Virus record (IMG/VR): IMGVR_UViG_3300042516_004065
Coordinates: 1-61,231 of that record
Reading direction: 5' to 3' (one strand)
From: a virus
DNA: 61,231 nucleotides
The notes beneath the pieces were generated by a model that was not told the DNA's origin, ran no database searches, and saw only the letters and a list, made by a program, of their open reading frames with translations. Of this stretch, positions 14,996 through 23,252 are shown one piece after another. Each line of letters opens with the position of its first letter. Within the stretch, counting starts at the first letter, position 1. The translations under genes and the position numbers were made by a program.

Positions 14996-15494
14996 TGGCG
15001 TAAGCGTTCTCCGTGCAGATGCGTCTGATGACATGGTAGGGGAGTTTGTAGAACTTGCCCAGCTTCTGATACGTCCACGTGGTCTTATCAGACTCACGCT
15101 TAGACCGTATTTCTGTCACCACCACTGGGCTGATGTCAACTCCTTTTCTTTTGGCGTGCTCCAGCTTCACATCCTTCAGTGTGCCGAAGTAGTAGTGGGA
15201 CGGGTTGATGCAGTGCTGTGATTTGCAGATGTGCCGCCGCACAACGACCGCTCCCTCCTCTGGCATGAACTGATTCACAAGGGCCATCGCCAGCACTCGG
15301 GCATCCCGTCCCTTGAACTGTGGCCTGAATCGGTGGGACGTAGAGAAGTGTTTCAGGCCAGGGTGGTCCAGTTTTTTCAGGCACCAACACGGACTCAATC
15401 CGATTCCATCTTGACACAGCTTGAGAGTAGTAGCAAAAGCAACGAGGTCTTGTTCTGTTAGGTACTCATCTCTAAAAAACTGCAGGTAATCCAC
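14988..15494 (-). CDS. HNH endonuclease with NUMOD-like DNA-binding tail
   Basis: 168 residues. HNH part: VVRRHICKSQHCINPSHYYF, followed by GTLKDVKLEHAKRKG, the usual continuation in phage HNH enzymes. The C-terminal 50 residues (VVVTEIRSKRESD, YQKLGKFYKLPYHVIRRIC) look like a NUMOD/HTH DNA-recognition helix pair. Free-standing, not in an intron. It starts at the edge of the structured gene-free block at 15.5 kb, which is a candidate origin or regulatory region. Confidence 0.8.
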   Translation of the reverse strand: MDYLQFFRDEYLTEQDLVAFATTLKLCQDGIGLSPCWCLKKLDHPGLKHFSTSHRFRPQFKGRDARVLAMALVNQFMPEEGAVVVRRHICKSQHCINPSHYYFGTLKDVKLEHAKRKGVDISPVVVTEIRSKRESDKTTWTYQKLGKFYKLPYHVIRRICTENAYANG

Positions 15495-15829
15495 AGTAGG
15501 GGAGGTTTTAGGGACACCTTTAGGATAGGGTCAGATCCCTTGCGAGTCAAGGGGTTTTAAAGATTGCCAAACGAACGGATGCTTTTGCTCTTAAAACCCT
15601 AAATATTCTTAGAGAGTAGTAGCTAGCTGTTCTAATGCGTCCGTTCCAAGTACGCGTCCTTATGACGGACACTTGAGAACAGCTAAAAACTCATCCCGTA
15701 GTAAATACCGGAAATAACACATGAAAACGTCCGTTCGCAGAACAGCTCCAGAGAAGCCCCTGGCGGCAGCGGATCTGGAGGATCTAGAAACAGTACAGTT
15801 GTTCTCCCTAATTTCAATGTCAGCAAAAA
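15495..15829. promoter_or_regulatory. Gene-free block with nested inverted repeats and iterated motifs
   Basis: This block separates a leftward gene set from the minus gene at 15830 and the rightward set at 16073. It contains a perfect 9-bp inverted repeat GGGTTTTAA/TTAAAACCC (15552-15560 and 15591-15599), a nested palindrome at 15624-15685, and repeated TCCGTTC and AGAACAGCT motifs. It could be a replication origin, an operator region or a transcription start hub. A plus-strand ORF from 15721 is judged spurious. Confidence 0.6.
15624..15685. repeat. Nested perfect inverted repeat
   Basis: Outer arms TAGCTGTTCT (15624-15633) and AGAACAGCTA (15676-15685) pair over 10 bp. After 5 nt on each side come inner arms GTCCGT (15639-15644) and ACGGAC (15665-15670). 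The central 20 nt are unpaired. CGTCCGTTC recurs at 15728-15736, followed two bases later by AGAACAGCT at 15739-15747, and GAACGGA occurs inverted at 15573-15579. Confidence 0.85.
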
Positions 15830-16018
15830 TTACGGTTGTTCTGGCCTATGTGAATACCACTCTTCAAATTGTTCTGCATAGACTAACGCACAATGATAAG
15901 GTTCAACAAAACGACACATTGAGCCACCAGCAGTACAGACACGATGAACTTGATTGCCATGAGAATCTTCACCTAATTCAATAGTCGTACCCTTTGGAAA
16001 GGTTTGAATAATTTGCAT
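15830..16018 (-). CDS. Small hypothetical protein
   Basis: 62 residues. MQIIQTFPKGTTIELGEDSH then a Cys/His-containing middle (VCTAGGSMC) and a Trp-rich C-terminus. AGGA six bases before the ATG is a fair ribosome site. Compact beta-rich composition; no known domain. The plus-strand ORF on the opposite strand is less protein-like. Confidence 0.55.
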   Translation of the reverse strand: MQIIQTFPKGTTIELGEDSHGNQVHRVCTAGGSMCRFVEPYHCALVYAEQFEEWYSHRPEQP

Positions 16019-16072
16019 TGATAGATCCTGTGTCCCGGTGTTACTATTGTAAGAAAGGATTTCTTTATTGCC

Positions 16073-16957
16073 GTGGGCCAGTACGTTAAACGCAGTGGTA
16101 AAACTTACTATAAAGGTGATGATGGAAAACTATATAAAGATTATTCTGCTGCTCTTGCTGCAGCCAATCAGCCGCAGACTGGTTATGAATATGGATTGAG
16201 TTTGTTGGGTGTTCGTCCTGACCGCAATCAACAAAGTGGTTTGGAATATGGTATGAAACAGTTAGCAGGTTTAGCTGGTGTTCCAGGGCGACCTGAAACT
16301 GGTTTGCAATATGGTTTACAGCAGGCTGGAAATTTATTTAACAAACTTGCTCGTGGTGCAAATGCTCAAGAGTTAGACGCAATTGAAGCAGATCAATCTC
16401 TTCTTGGCCGTGTAATGCCTCCAGGCAGCAAAACAGAACCGTTTGTTGTACCTGAAAAGCCAACAACGATTCCAGCTGGAACTGTCCAACCTACTGCGAT
16501 TGTTAAAGGATTAACTCCTGCTGGTACTGTTGATTATTCACAAGGTGATGAGTACAAGTCGCAGATGGCGCAGTACCAAAACCTGATCAATCAGAAGAAG
16601 CAAGAAGAAGCAGAAGATCTTGGCATGAAGATCTGGATGGAGAAGTACGGCAAGACTCCAATGGCTCAAGCTGGTGGTGCTATTGGTGCCTTTAACCCGT
16701 TACTGGCTGCAACATTCCCAGATACCAAGGGTTATGCAGCTACGTTTGCTCCGGTAGAGGAGTACCAGATGGGTGATTTTGGTACCCGTGCTCAAGGTGA
16801 GATGGGTCCAACCATGGAAACCTTGAACCCGTTAGCAGCTCAAGCAGCACAGCAAGAAGCAACTGCTGCTCAAGCTGACAAAGCAACGACAGCAGGCGCT
16901 AGTGCAAGTGAGCGAGCACAGAACCTGACCCGTGCCTTCCGCCTGGGGCTGATCTAA
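16073..16957 (+). CDS. Putative virion protein with N-terminal triple repeat
   Basis: 294 residues from GTG 16073. Begins QYVKRSGKTYYKGDDGKLYK, then three imperfect repeats at about residues 36-90: TGYEYGLSLLGV, SGLEYGMKQLAGL, TGLQYGLQQAGNL. The rest is Ala/Gln-rich and helical, typical of internal or scaffold-like virion proteins, and ends with AFRLGLI. No enzymatic motif. Co-directional with the next two small genes at 2-nt spacing. Confidence 0.6.
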   Translation: MGQYVKRSGKTYYKGDDGKLYKDYSAALAAANQPQTGYEYGLSLLGVRPDRNQQSGLEYGMKQLAGLAGVPGRPETGLQYGLQQAGNLFNKLARGANAQELDAIEADQSLLGRVMPPGSKTEPFVVPEKPTTIPAGTVQPTAIVKGLTPAGTVDYSQGDEYKSQMAQYQNLINQKKQEEAEDLGMKIWMEKYGKTPMAQAGGAIGAFNPLLAATFPDTKGYAATFAPVEEYQMGDFGTRAQGEMGPTMETLNPLAAQAAQQEATAAQADKATTAGASASERAQNLTRAFRLGLI

Positions 16958-16959
16958 TC

Positions 16960-17283
16960 ATGATGATGGACAGTGATTTCCCCACGAAATTAGGTGGGGA
17001 CAAAAACACCATTGGTTTTTTGCAGCAGTACGTTAGTGGTATGCAAGACTACAGCCAAGCCGGTGAAGGTATTCCAGATTTAGGAGTACGTCAGGAATAT
17101 GAACAAGAACAAGGTGGTCCTTTAGTGTCTCGTACAATTCGCTACTCTCCGCCTAATGCGATCCTTAAAACTCCCCATATTGATTCTCCTTACATGGATC
17201 AATTAATGGAGCGTGGTTTTAAACCGTTGATGCCTCCTAGACCTACCGGTCCCAAAGGACCTCAACTACCCAGTTTTCTTTGA
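16960..17283 (+). CDS. Hypothetical protein
   Basis: 107 residues, 2 nt after the previous gene. Gly/Pro-rich, with a Pro-rich C-terminus (PLMPPRPTGPKGPQLP). No domain. Its operon position suggests a virion or assembly role. Confidence 0.6.
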   Translation: MMMDSDFPTKLGGDKNTIGFLQQYVSGMQDYSQAGEGIPDLGVRQEYEQEQGGPLVSRTIRYSPPNAILKTPHIDSPYMDQLMERGFKPLMPPRPTGPKGPQLPSFL

Positions 17284-17285
17284 TC

Positions 17286-17441
17286 ATGCCAACACAACTC
17301 ATCAAGAAATACATTGAGGAGTTTGCACGTTGGCTCCGCAACCAACCAGATTATGATGACTTCGATTACGGAACCGAAGTCATTCCTGGCGACAAAACCT
17401 GGTGTAAGAAGTGCGACACCTGTAAGTGCAAAAAGGATTAA
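17286..17441 (+). CDS. Small Cys-knuckle protein
   Basis: 51 residues, ATG 2 nt after the previous stop. N-terminal helix, an acidic Tyr/Asp middle (PDYDDFDYG), and a C-terminal WCKKCDTCKCKKD cluster with four Cys in nine residues, a likely metal-binding knuckle. It overlaps the primase-helicase stop by 4 nt (convergent). Small size, clean operon spacing and a coherent sequence support it. Confidence 0.6.
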   Translation: MPTQLIKKYIEEFARWLRNQPDYDDFDYGTEVIPGDKTWCKKCDTCKCKKD

Positions 17442-20053
17442 TCCTCTTTGCCTTCAGGAAGAATAGTCGGTAGATCTTTAAATTTCTGATCAGAGTTACG
17501 GATAGCAAGTCCTTTGACAAAGGGTTTACCACCTTTGCTAAAGGTCCGCACGTCATCCAATCCCAGTTGGTTTTTGCAGCAATCAAGCAGCAGGTTAATA
17601 AATCGTTTCTGACCTACAGCTTTAGATCCTGTGGCATCACAGTATTCACAGTAACTGGGATACAGGTGATAATTACTGTTGACATACCGTTCATTGGTTT
17701 CTTTATTGCCGTTTGGAATTTTTTTACCAACAGCAGTAACGTGATCAGCCTGAACCACTTCTGATTGCAGCCATTCAATTAGGTTATTGCTGTTAAGCAG
17801 GATGTTATTACGAACACGGCGCAGTGCTGGCACCATTTCATTAGTATCTAGCAGGTACTGACGCATGGTTTGTTCATCCATCTCCAGCACCCAGTTCACA
17901 AGACCTGGCAGATAGTCCTTCCAAAGACCTGAAACCCGACCATGTTCAATCTTGATCATGTCTTTGGCTTCACTATTGCGGTCATATAAGGGCCTATTGA
18001 ACTCAATTGTTAAGCGACGGCGGCTTAAACCACTGGTGTTATCGGTGGTCTGAATAGGTTCATTAGCTACTACCATGACCATGCCGGTGTACACAAACGG
18101 TTCACCGATGGGCTTGAGCTTTTCTTCATAACGAAGGGAGTCACCACCGGTCAGTGCCTTGAAGGTCTGAGCAGAACCACCATACCGCTCCGAGTCATTG
18201 ATCAGTGTCAGGCGCTTGCCCTTGATGGAGGACAGCTCAAAGCGGCTTTGCTCCAACTGGTTGAGGGTGGTGCTAGCGTAGTTCCCACTACCAACCAGAG
18301 CGCAGCAGAGGTTGGCAAAGGTGGATTTACCTCGACCACCTGGACCAATTACTTCAAAGAAACGTTGAATTTCATTACCGCGCCCCACCAAACAAGCACG
18401 GAGCCATGCCCGCAGCACATTAACCCTGGCCTCATCACCATATTGAGTGCGATAAAGCCACTCGGTAATGGGACCGGGATCAGCTTCTGGGATGTAATCA
18501 ATATCAAGACCCCAGATAATGAAGTGATCTGGAGTGTGTTCTAAAAATTCTTTGGTGTCCAGATCGTAGACACCGTTACGGAATGCAAGACGGGAGGGAT
18601 CGTCATTCCACTGGTATTCGGTGAGGTGCCCCTCCAGCAGAGCACACACATCATTAACGAGATGAGAAGTGTACCCGCCAGGGAGAGAAGTGTTTCCGAG
18701 GACAAACTGGACCTCATGCTTAAAATCCTTCGTATGATCTTGCTCATTCCATACACCGCGTTGGCGGTCATACTTCATAAACCTATCAAATCTAGGGTCG
18801 TATCGCCAACCATTTTTGTTAAACATTGGCGAGATAAAATTGGCAATCTCAGAAGCAGGTGGGTTACGCGTTGCTCCCTTCTGCTTTTTACCACTGGGGA
18901 GAGACGGTTGACCAGGAATCCGTACCAGTTCTAGTTCACCGTCATCACCAAAAAGGTCTTCTGGCAGCTCAATGCCACCAAACAACTCAGCAAATAGATT
19001 GCTTTCATCGTGTTCAACGGTGCCATCGTTATCCATGGCAGCACGTTTTTTGATGGTATCAATGGAAGGAACAACAAATCCTCCCATATCAATGTAACCA
19101 TCTTCTTTTGCTTTAGCCCGAAGCGTCTTCAGACCCCTGGCACCCTCAGGGTTTGGACCACCAGGAAGACGTTCAAAGCTAGACCACTTACGTTCACAGG
19201 CACCATCTTCAAATTGATCGGACTGAGAAGACCATTCAATCCATGCTTCCAGTAAGCACTCATCAATCTGATGAAGAGACATGCCAACAGCAAGCCATTC
19301 TTCGTAGTCATCAGCCCGTTCTTCTGATAGTGCAGAGAGGTACTCAAGTGCTTCTGCAACAACAGTTTCCTGATGGTATTTGGAATCTGTGTCGTAATTA
19401 AGAGTAATGCTCTGAGTTACAACAGCACCAACAGGAGAAGTACGTTTTCGGTAGCGGCTGCTGGGATAAGCCCGAGCAATGGCTTCATAGAGCCACTCTG
19501 GCATTTCTGGTAACCGCTTGGCATACTCAAAACCACCGTGTGGTGTTGTGGAATAACCAGCAGTATCAGGGTGTGCACCCATCAATGCACCTTGCCGAGA
19601 CCTCCAAAGGATTTCCCATGGCGCCTTATCAACTTTGATAGTGGCTTTATCGGGTAGTTGTTGGATACGCTCTGGCGGTACCCGGAACAACATACGAAAC
19701 TTCCCCGGTTTCCCACTGGTAATCGTCAGTGTGGGAGGAAAAATCTCATTAATTGGACCACCACCTAGCTCTTCGATGACGGGGATTGCATCTTCCCCAT
19801 CCACATCAACAAAGATCAGAGCAAGGTCATTACTCCATTGTCCACAAAGGAGACCAACCCCAGTTGCACGTCCCTCTTCTAATTCTTTACGGATTTCACC
19901 AATTGTTTTTGGATCGCTAGTCCAGCCCGGAAGATAAGCTTTCTTCCCTTGCAACGGAGTAAGGGGAAAATCCGCAGGAATCAGATCAAGATTGATCTGC
20001 CCTGGAGACAGATGCTTATGAGGGGGCTTGGGTTCTGGAGTAGCGGTCGTCAC
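17438..20053 (-). CDS. Primase-polymerase / SF3 helicase
   Basis: 871 residues from GTG 20053. N-terminal Prim-Pol-like domain with LTPLQGKKAYLPGW and the metal motif FVDVDG (D83, D85). PriCT-2-like segment at about 248-295 (DDYEEWLAVGMSLHQ, ending KWSSF). D5_N-like region about 480-560 (FRNGVYDLDTKEFLEHTPD). SF3 helicase: Walker A GPGGRGKST (570-578), Walker B near LTLINDSE, motif C VVANEP (661-666) and an arginine finger SRRR (677-680). It would prime and unwind phage DNA at the fork, partnering with the family-A polymerase at 34-36 kb. Confidence 0.93.
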   Translation of the reverse strand: MTTATPEPKPPHKHLSPGQINLDLIPADFPLTPLQGKKAYLPGWTSDPKTIGEIRKELEEGRATGVGLLCGQWSNDLALIFVDVDGEDAIPVIEELGGGPINEIFPPTLTITSGKPGKFRMLFRVPPERIQQLPDKATIKVDKAPWEILWRSRQGALMGAHPDTAGYSTTPHGGFEYAKRLPEMPEWLYEAIARAYPSSRYRKRTSPVGAVVTQSITLNYDTDSKYHQETVVAEALEYLSALSEERADDYEEWLAVGMSLHQIDECLLEAWIEWSSQSDQFEDGACERKWSSFERLPGGPNPEGARGLKTLRAKAKEDGYIDMGGFVVPSIDTIKKRAAMDNDGTVEHDESNLFAELFGGIELPEDLFGDDGELELVRIPGQPSLPSGKKQKGATRNPPASEIANFISPMFNKNGWRYDPRFDRFMKYDRQRGVWNEQDHTKDFKHEVQFVLGNTSLPGGYTSHLVNDVCALLEGHLTEYQWNDDPSRLAFRNGVYDLDTKEFLEHTPDHFIIWGLDIDYIPEADPGPITEWLYRTQYGDEARVNVLRAWLRACLVGRGNEIQRFFEVIGPGGRGKSTFANLCCALVGSGNYASTTLNQLEQSRFELSSIKGKRLTLINDSERYGGSAQTFKALTGGDSLRYEEKLKPIGEPFVYTGMVMVVANEPIQTTDNTSGLSRRRLTIEFNRPLYDRNSEAKDMIKIEHGRVSGLWKDYLPGLVNWVLEMDEQTMRQYLLDTNEMVPALRRVRNNILLNSNNLIEWLQSEVVQADHVTAVGKKIPNGNKETNERYVNSNYHLYPSYCEYCDATGSKAVGQKRFINLLLDCCKNQLGLDDVRTFSKGGKPFVKGLAIRNSDQKFKDLPTILPEGKED

Positions 20054-20172
20054 GTTGTTTTATTGCGGATCAGGGAGAAGACGACGGAACCAGCGTAGCG
20101 GGACTTGACAGGAGTGCCCAGAGGTCCACCGTTTTTCTTCGTATCTTTAATTTACGGGGCAGACACCTGCAC

Positions 20173-21093
20173 TTAGGCGTCGCCGTCCACCACATCCATA
20201 TCAATCTCAGTCTTATTAAGAGACGGCAGAATCTCAGAATAATACTTATTTACAGCATCCAGCCACTTGTTCTTGTACTTTTCAATGGTGCCGCCCTGTA
20301 CAGCAAACACTTGGGACCGTTCCCGTGTTGCAACAAAGATCATCATGATCTCAGGAACAATTCCAACGGTGTGCTCTAGTGCCATGGCATAAGCACCCAT
20401 CTGCATCATGCACTTCTGATACTTCATGAAACCAGCACGTTTCATTCCGTACTCGCTTTTCAAGGTTTCAGGTCCTGGCCACTTACTGAAATACAGGCCA
20501 TTACTGGTTTTAAGGTCACCAAGAACCACTTTTCCTTTGTACTCTGCCACGATGTCAGGAGCACCAGCCCAACCCCATGTTTCGCTCTCGTGAACACCTG
20601 GATGCCAGACTCGGGAGATACCATCACCACCCATCGTCCAAGCAAAATCATTAGGATTGGCAGGGTTTTCAGCCCAGACCACCCGTTCCAGCTTGTCAAG
20701 TTTCTCAGGAAGCTCTTTCCAGAAGTCATAAATCTCTTCATCATCAATCTGCGGATTCTTGTTGATACCAAGAAGATACTCCTCCATTAAAGAGTGAACA
20801 CGGGTACCACGTGCAGCTGCTGCTTCTCGTCCACCTGGATTCTTTTTTGCCCACCGCTCTAATGCTGCCTTGTTACCACCAGTTGCTGAGAGGATTGTGG
20901 TAACAGAGGGAAGCGCACCGTAAGGAGTTTTGTAGTGGCGACTACCGTTAATTTCTACACGGGTATCCCCTTCTGAACGGTAATCCAAGAACTGCTCATA
21001 CGATGCAGTTTTAGAGTACGGCGTATAAATCTTGCGCTCTAGTTCTTCTATTAAGCGAACGTCTGCACAAATTTCATCCAGTACAGCAGGCAC
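20173..21093 (-). CDS. PD-(D/E)XK exonuclease
   Basis: 306 residues, GTG start. RGTRVHSLMEEYL (about residues 95-107) supplies the early His/Glu motif; WGWAGAPDIVAEYKGK then VVLGDLKTSNG gives the GxPD...D-x-K core; KYQKCMMQMGAYAMALE gives the Q-xxx-Y motif. This matches RecB/Cas4-like and MGME1-like nucleases used in phage recombination or DNA end processing. It lies directly upstream of the primase-helicase in the same direction. Confidence 0.85.
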   Translation of the reverse strand: MPAVLDEICADVRLIEELERKIYTPYSKTASYEQFLDYRSEGDTRVEINGSRHYKTPYGALPSVTTILSATGGNKAALERWAKKNPGGREAAAARGTRVHSLMEEYLLGINKNPQIDDEEIYDFWKELPEKLDKLERVVWAENPANPNDFAWTMGGDGISRVWHPGVHESETWGWAGAPDIVAEYKGKVVLGDLKTSNGLYFSKWPGPETLKSEYGMKRAGFMKYQKCMMQMGAYAMALEHTVGIVPEIMMIFVATRERSQVFAVQGGTIEKYKNKWLDAVNKYYSEILPSLNKTEIDMDVVDGDA

Positions 21094-21146
21094 AGGCGCG
21101 GCTCAAGTCCCTGTAACGTAGCAAAAACCTGAGTGGTTGCAACCAA

Positions 21147-21407
21147 TTAGAAGTGTTTGACGCCCTGCATAACCCGGCGAATGTCGGGATCAATGATGCG
21201 GTGACTAAACTCAAACCGCTGGCGGGCCTCATTAAAACAAAAAAGGAAAGAATGCTTAAGATCCCATGTAATATCGCAACTTCCCCAGCTGTCATGCTCT
21301 GTGCTGGAGTTAAACCAGTGAATGAGTAGCTTGCCAATACGGAGGTGGCCCCACTCGATGTCCACATCGAAGTAATACAACGGAGCATAGGGGGATTTCT
21401 TTTTCAT
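21147..21407 (-). CDS. Hypothetical protein
   Basis: 86 residues, basic and aromatic: MKKKSPYAPLYYFDVDIEWG, ending RRVMQGVKHF. Small alpha/beta composition. Overlaps the end of the upstream gene by 4 nt (ATGA type). No domain recognised; it sits in the replication operon. Confidence 0.6.
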   Translation of the reverse strand: MKKKSPYAPLYYFDVDIEWGHLRIGKLLIHWFNSSTEHDSWGSCDITWDLKHSFLFCFNEARQRFEFSHRIIDPDIRRVMQGVKHF

Positions 21408-21697
21408 TCCTCCGTCAACTCCGGTCTCTTAAAGCAGTTTTCAACATTGTTGACAAACTTCAAAGACTGATAGTTCTGCACTTCCTTCTGAATCTGCTCG
21501 TGAATGACAAAGGCTGTCTTGATGGCATCTTCTGGATCCATAGCCCACCTGGAGTTGGACAGTAACCCGGTAACCAAGATGGTGATAGCCAATTCTTGAG
21601 GGTGATTCACGAAAGATCGAAGCGAACGGCCATTGTCAGTAAAGCTGCCTAACAAAAAGGTGAGATCAGTAAGTGGGTTGTGGTCTCGTTCATTCAT
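21404..21697 (-). CDS. Hypothetical helical protein
   Basis: 97 residues from ATG 21697, chosen because ATGAATGA gives an 8-nt overlap with the upstream stop. MNERDHNPLTDLTFLLGSF then helices ending in PELTEE. No known domain. Confidence 0.6.
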   Translation of the reverse strand: MNERDHNPLTDLTFLLGSFTDNGRSLRSFVNHPQELAITILVTGLLSNSRWAMDPEDAIKTAFVIHEQIQKEVQNYQSLKFVNNVENCFKRPELTEE

Positions 21698-21950
21698 CAG
21701 GACTCTCCGCATCGGCAACACTATAAAGTGTCACATAGTCTTTTTTGATGATAGGAGTAATCAACCCTTCATTTTTTAGTGCACTTAATCGCCTAGTAAC
21801 AGTGCGATGATTACGTTCAAATTGTTTAGCAATTTTAGTAATTGGCATTAGGACCAGTAAAGAACCCTCATACTTAGTTGATTCGCCAACTAGGTACTCA
21901 TAAATAGACCATGCAAGGTCATCCATCAGGTCGTTCTTCGCTGGTCCCAT
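21690..21950 (-). CDS. Winged helix-turn-helix regulator
   Basis: 86 residues. IAKQFERNHRTVTRRLSALKNEGLI is a clear HTH plus wing start (two stretches around residues 40-64), followed by KKDYVTLYSV as the wing strand. Such proteins bind DNA as dimers; in this operon it may control early genes. Start ATG 21950. Confidence 0.75.
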   Translation of the reverse strand: MGPAKNDLMDDLAWSIYEYLVGESTKYEGSLLVLMPITKIAKQFERNHRTVTRRLSALKNEGLITPIIKKDYVTLYSVADAESPDE

Positions 21951-21961
21951 GACAAAACTAT

Positions 21962-22198
21962 TTATGCTTTTGATTGTAGTTGTTCTGCTTCCTTGCAGCG
22001 CAACACCGATTTTTTAGCTGTTTCAAGGTCCATACCCCAGCAGGGTTCCCAGTCATACTCTTCGCTGGGATAGCGATAGAGCACATGACCGGTTACCCCG
22101 TGGCGTAAAGACTGAATGGTGTAACCCTCGAACTCAATTGGGTCCAGGATTTCCGAGGGCTTACCTTTAAAGCGTACCTGTTTAGTGCTGCGGGCCAT
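21962..22198 (-). CDS. Small hypothetical protein
   Basis: 78 residues, basic N-terminus (MARSTKQVRFKGKPSE) followed by a beta-rich domain: FEGYTIQSLRHGVTGHVLYR and EYDWEPCWGMDLETAKKSV. It looks like a small folded domain of phage early regions. Function unknown. Confidence 0.6.
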   Translation of the reverse strand: MARSTKQVRFKGKPSEILDPIEFEGYTIQSLRHGVTGHVLYRYPSEEYDWEPCWGMDLETAKKSVLRCKEAEQLQSKA

Positions 22199-22251
22199 AT
22201 GAAATGGAACTTACAGCACTAAATTAGCAGTTTTTTAAGTTATTGCAATTA

Positions 22252-22410
22252 TTAAGCAGGTCTTGTTTTCATTTCTGCTGCTTTTTTCTGACGCCTTGCT
22301 TTAGCCTCCTGAGCACGTTGCTTAAAGTCTTGACGTTTTTCTTCGCTAATGCCCATTTTTTTACGAGTGTTAGCAAGAAACTGCTCTTTAAGTTCTCCTT
22401 TGTTCTGCAT
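22252..22410 (-). CDS. Small basic helical protein
   Basis: 52 residues, not usually called because of its size. MQNKGELKEQFLANTRKKMG then SEEKRQDFKQRAQEAKARRQ, nearly all charged and helical, pI clearly basic. Plausible RNA- or DNA-binding peptide. GAGG-type ribosome site is lacking. Confidence 0.55.
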   Translation of the reverse strand: MQNKGELKEQFLANTRKKMGISEEKRQDFKQRAQEAKARRQKKAAEMKTRPA

Positions 22411-22435
22411 GACTTTAAGATAGTCTTGTTTTTAA

Positions 22436-22663
22436 CTACTCTATCAAAGGTTTATGCCAACCTTCTTTTAAGCCGCCATAATCACGAGCTTCAGTAACGC
22501 CTGTTGTTTTACCGCAAACACCACACCTTCCTTTGTGATAGGTAGCACAGTGATGTGGTGGTCCAGAGTATTTACCACCATCCCACCATAATCCCCATTG
22601 TCCACCACAATCACGGCACACCCAATCAGGTTGCTGGAGATCAAGCGGTTTGTGTGTTTTCAT
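22436..22663 (-). CDS. Zinc-ribbon-like small protein
   Basis: 75 residues. Two zinc pairs: WVCRDCGGQWG (about residues 14-24) and a distal GRCGVCGKTTG with HHC and HK between. Likely binds one or two zinc ions; small phage zinc proteins of this kind often bind host RNA polymerase or DNA. C-terminus GLKEGWHKPLIE. Confidence 0.7.
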   Translation of the reverse strand: MKTHKPLDLQQPDWVCRDCGGQWGLWWDGGKYSGPPHHCATYHKGRCGVCGKTTGVTEARDYGGLKEGWHKPLIE

Positions 22664-22790
22664 GAGACAGTTTATTTGGTTCCGTAATCAGTTTCATCCT
22701 CTGTTGAAACAGATTTTTGATCCATTCCAACTCCTGCGTCTGGTGTTGAGCAGCTGCTTGAATGAGTTGATCCAGTTTGCTTGTTTGCAT
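22641..22790 (-). CDS. Possible small helical protein
   Basis: 49 residues from ATG 22790. MQTSKLDQLIQAAAQHQTQE then LEWIKNLFQQRMKLI, amphipathic and protein-like. It overlaps the C-terminal 118 bp of the next ORF in another frame and the start of the zinc protein by 23 nt. One of the two overlapping frames may be the real one at this end; the composition favours this short one. Confidence 0.45.
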   Translation of the reverse strand: MQTSKLDQLIQAAAQHQTQELEWIKNLFQQRMKLITEPNKLSHENTQTA

Positions 22791-23085
22791 GTTGAGCAAA
22801 GTAGTTGTTCTTCCAGTAATCTTCTGGCTTATCAATTACATCTCCTTCATAGAAGATGTTTAGATAAGGACCGCGTTCAGAGAAGAGTTGTTCAGAAGGA
22901 ATATGCAAAAAAGTTTGCAATTCAAAACAAGCAATCTTATCAAGAGTACGACAGAAAAACTCTGGCTCTGTTTTATTCTTATCGTAGCTGCAATAAGCTA
23001 CTTCCGTTAGCGTTATTTGAGGATCAAGCTGTGGGTACAAGTCATGAAGACGTTGCAGCTTGTTGATCAGTTCAGAAAGTTTCAT
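22672..23085 (-). CDS. Hypothetical protein
   Basis: 137 residues. N-terminal 90 residues are well formed (MKLSELINKLQRLHDLYPQL, ITLTEVAYCSYDK), a pattern I know from short phage proteins with LxxLxxLxxxYPxLDPxIxL. The last 40 residues are Ser/Thr-rich and overlap the small helical ORF. The start overlaps the upstream gene by 4 nt (ATGA). Confidence 0.65.
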   Translation of the reverse strand: MKLSELINKLQRLHDLYPQLDPQITLTEVAYCSYDKNKTEPEFFCRTLDKIACFELQTFLHIPSEQLFSERGPYLNIFYEGDVIDKPEDYWKNNYFAQHANKQTGSTHSSSCSTPDAGVGMDQKSVSTEDETDYGTK

Positions 23086-23252
23086 TCTGTGTAAGGTTCA
23101 TAAACTTCAAGCTGATCAAGAAACTTTTCAGCATCATTGAGGGCTTGTTGATAGCCATTAACCCAGTCGGTTGATGTTTCTGGCGCCCCAATGTGAGACA
23201 CCAGATGAACATTCAACCGACGAATTAACTTATCTTTAAGAAGTTTGATCAT
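23082..23252 (-). CDS. Small hypothetical protein
   Basis: 56 residues, ATG 23252 to TGA 23082-23084. MIKLLKDKLIRRLNVHLVSH followed by a helix YQQALNDAEKFLDQLEVYEP. The stop shares ATGA with the next start, and the start overlaps the AbrB-like gene's end by 17 nt, so it fills an otherwise empty slot in the operon. Confidence 0.65.
   Translation of the reverse strand: MIKLLKDKLIRRLNVHLVSHIGAPETSTDWVNGYQQALNDAEKFLDQLEVYEPYTE

Noticed and set aside
15721-15984. Plus-strand ORF of 87 codons
   Set aside because: It begins inside the repeat-rich block, is antisense to a better small gene (15830-16018) and has no family-like pattern.
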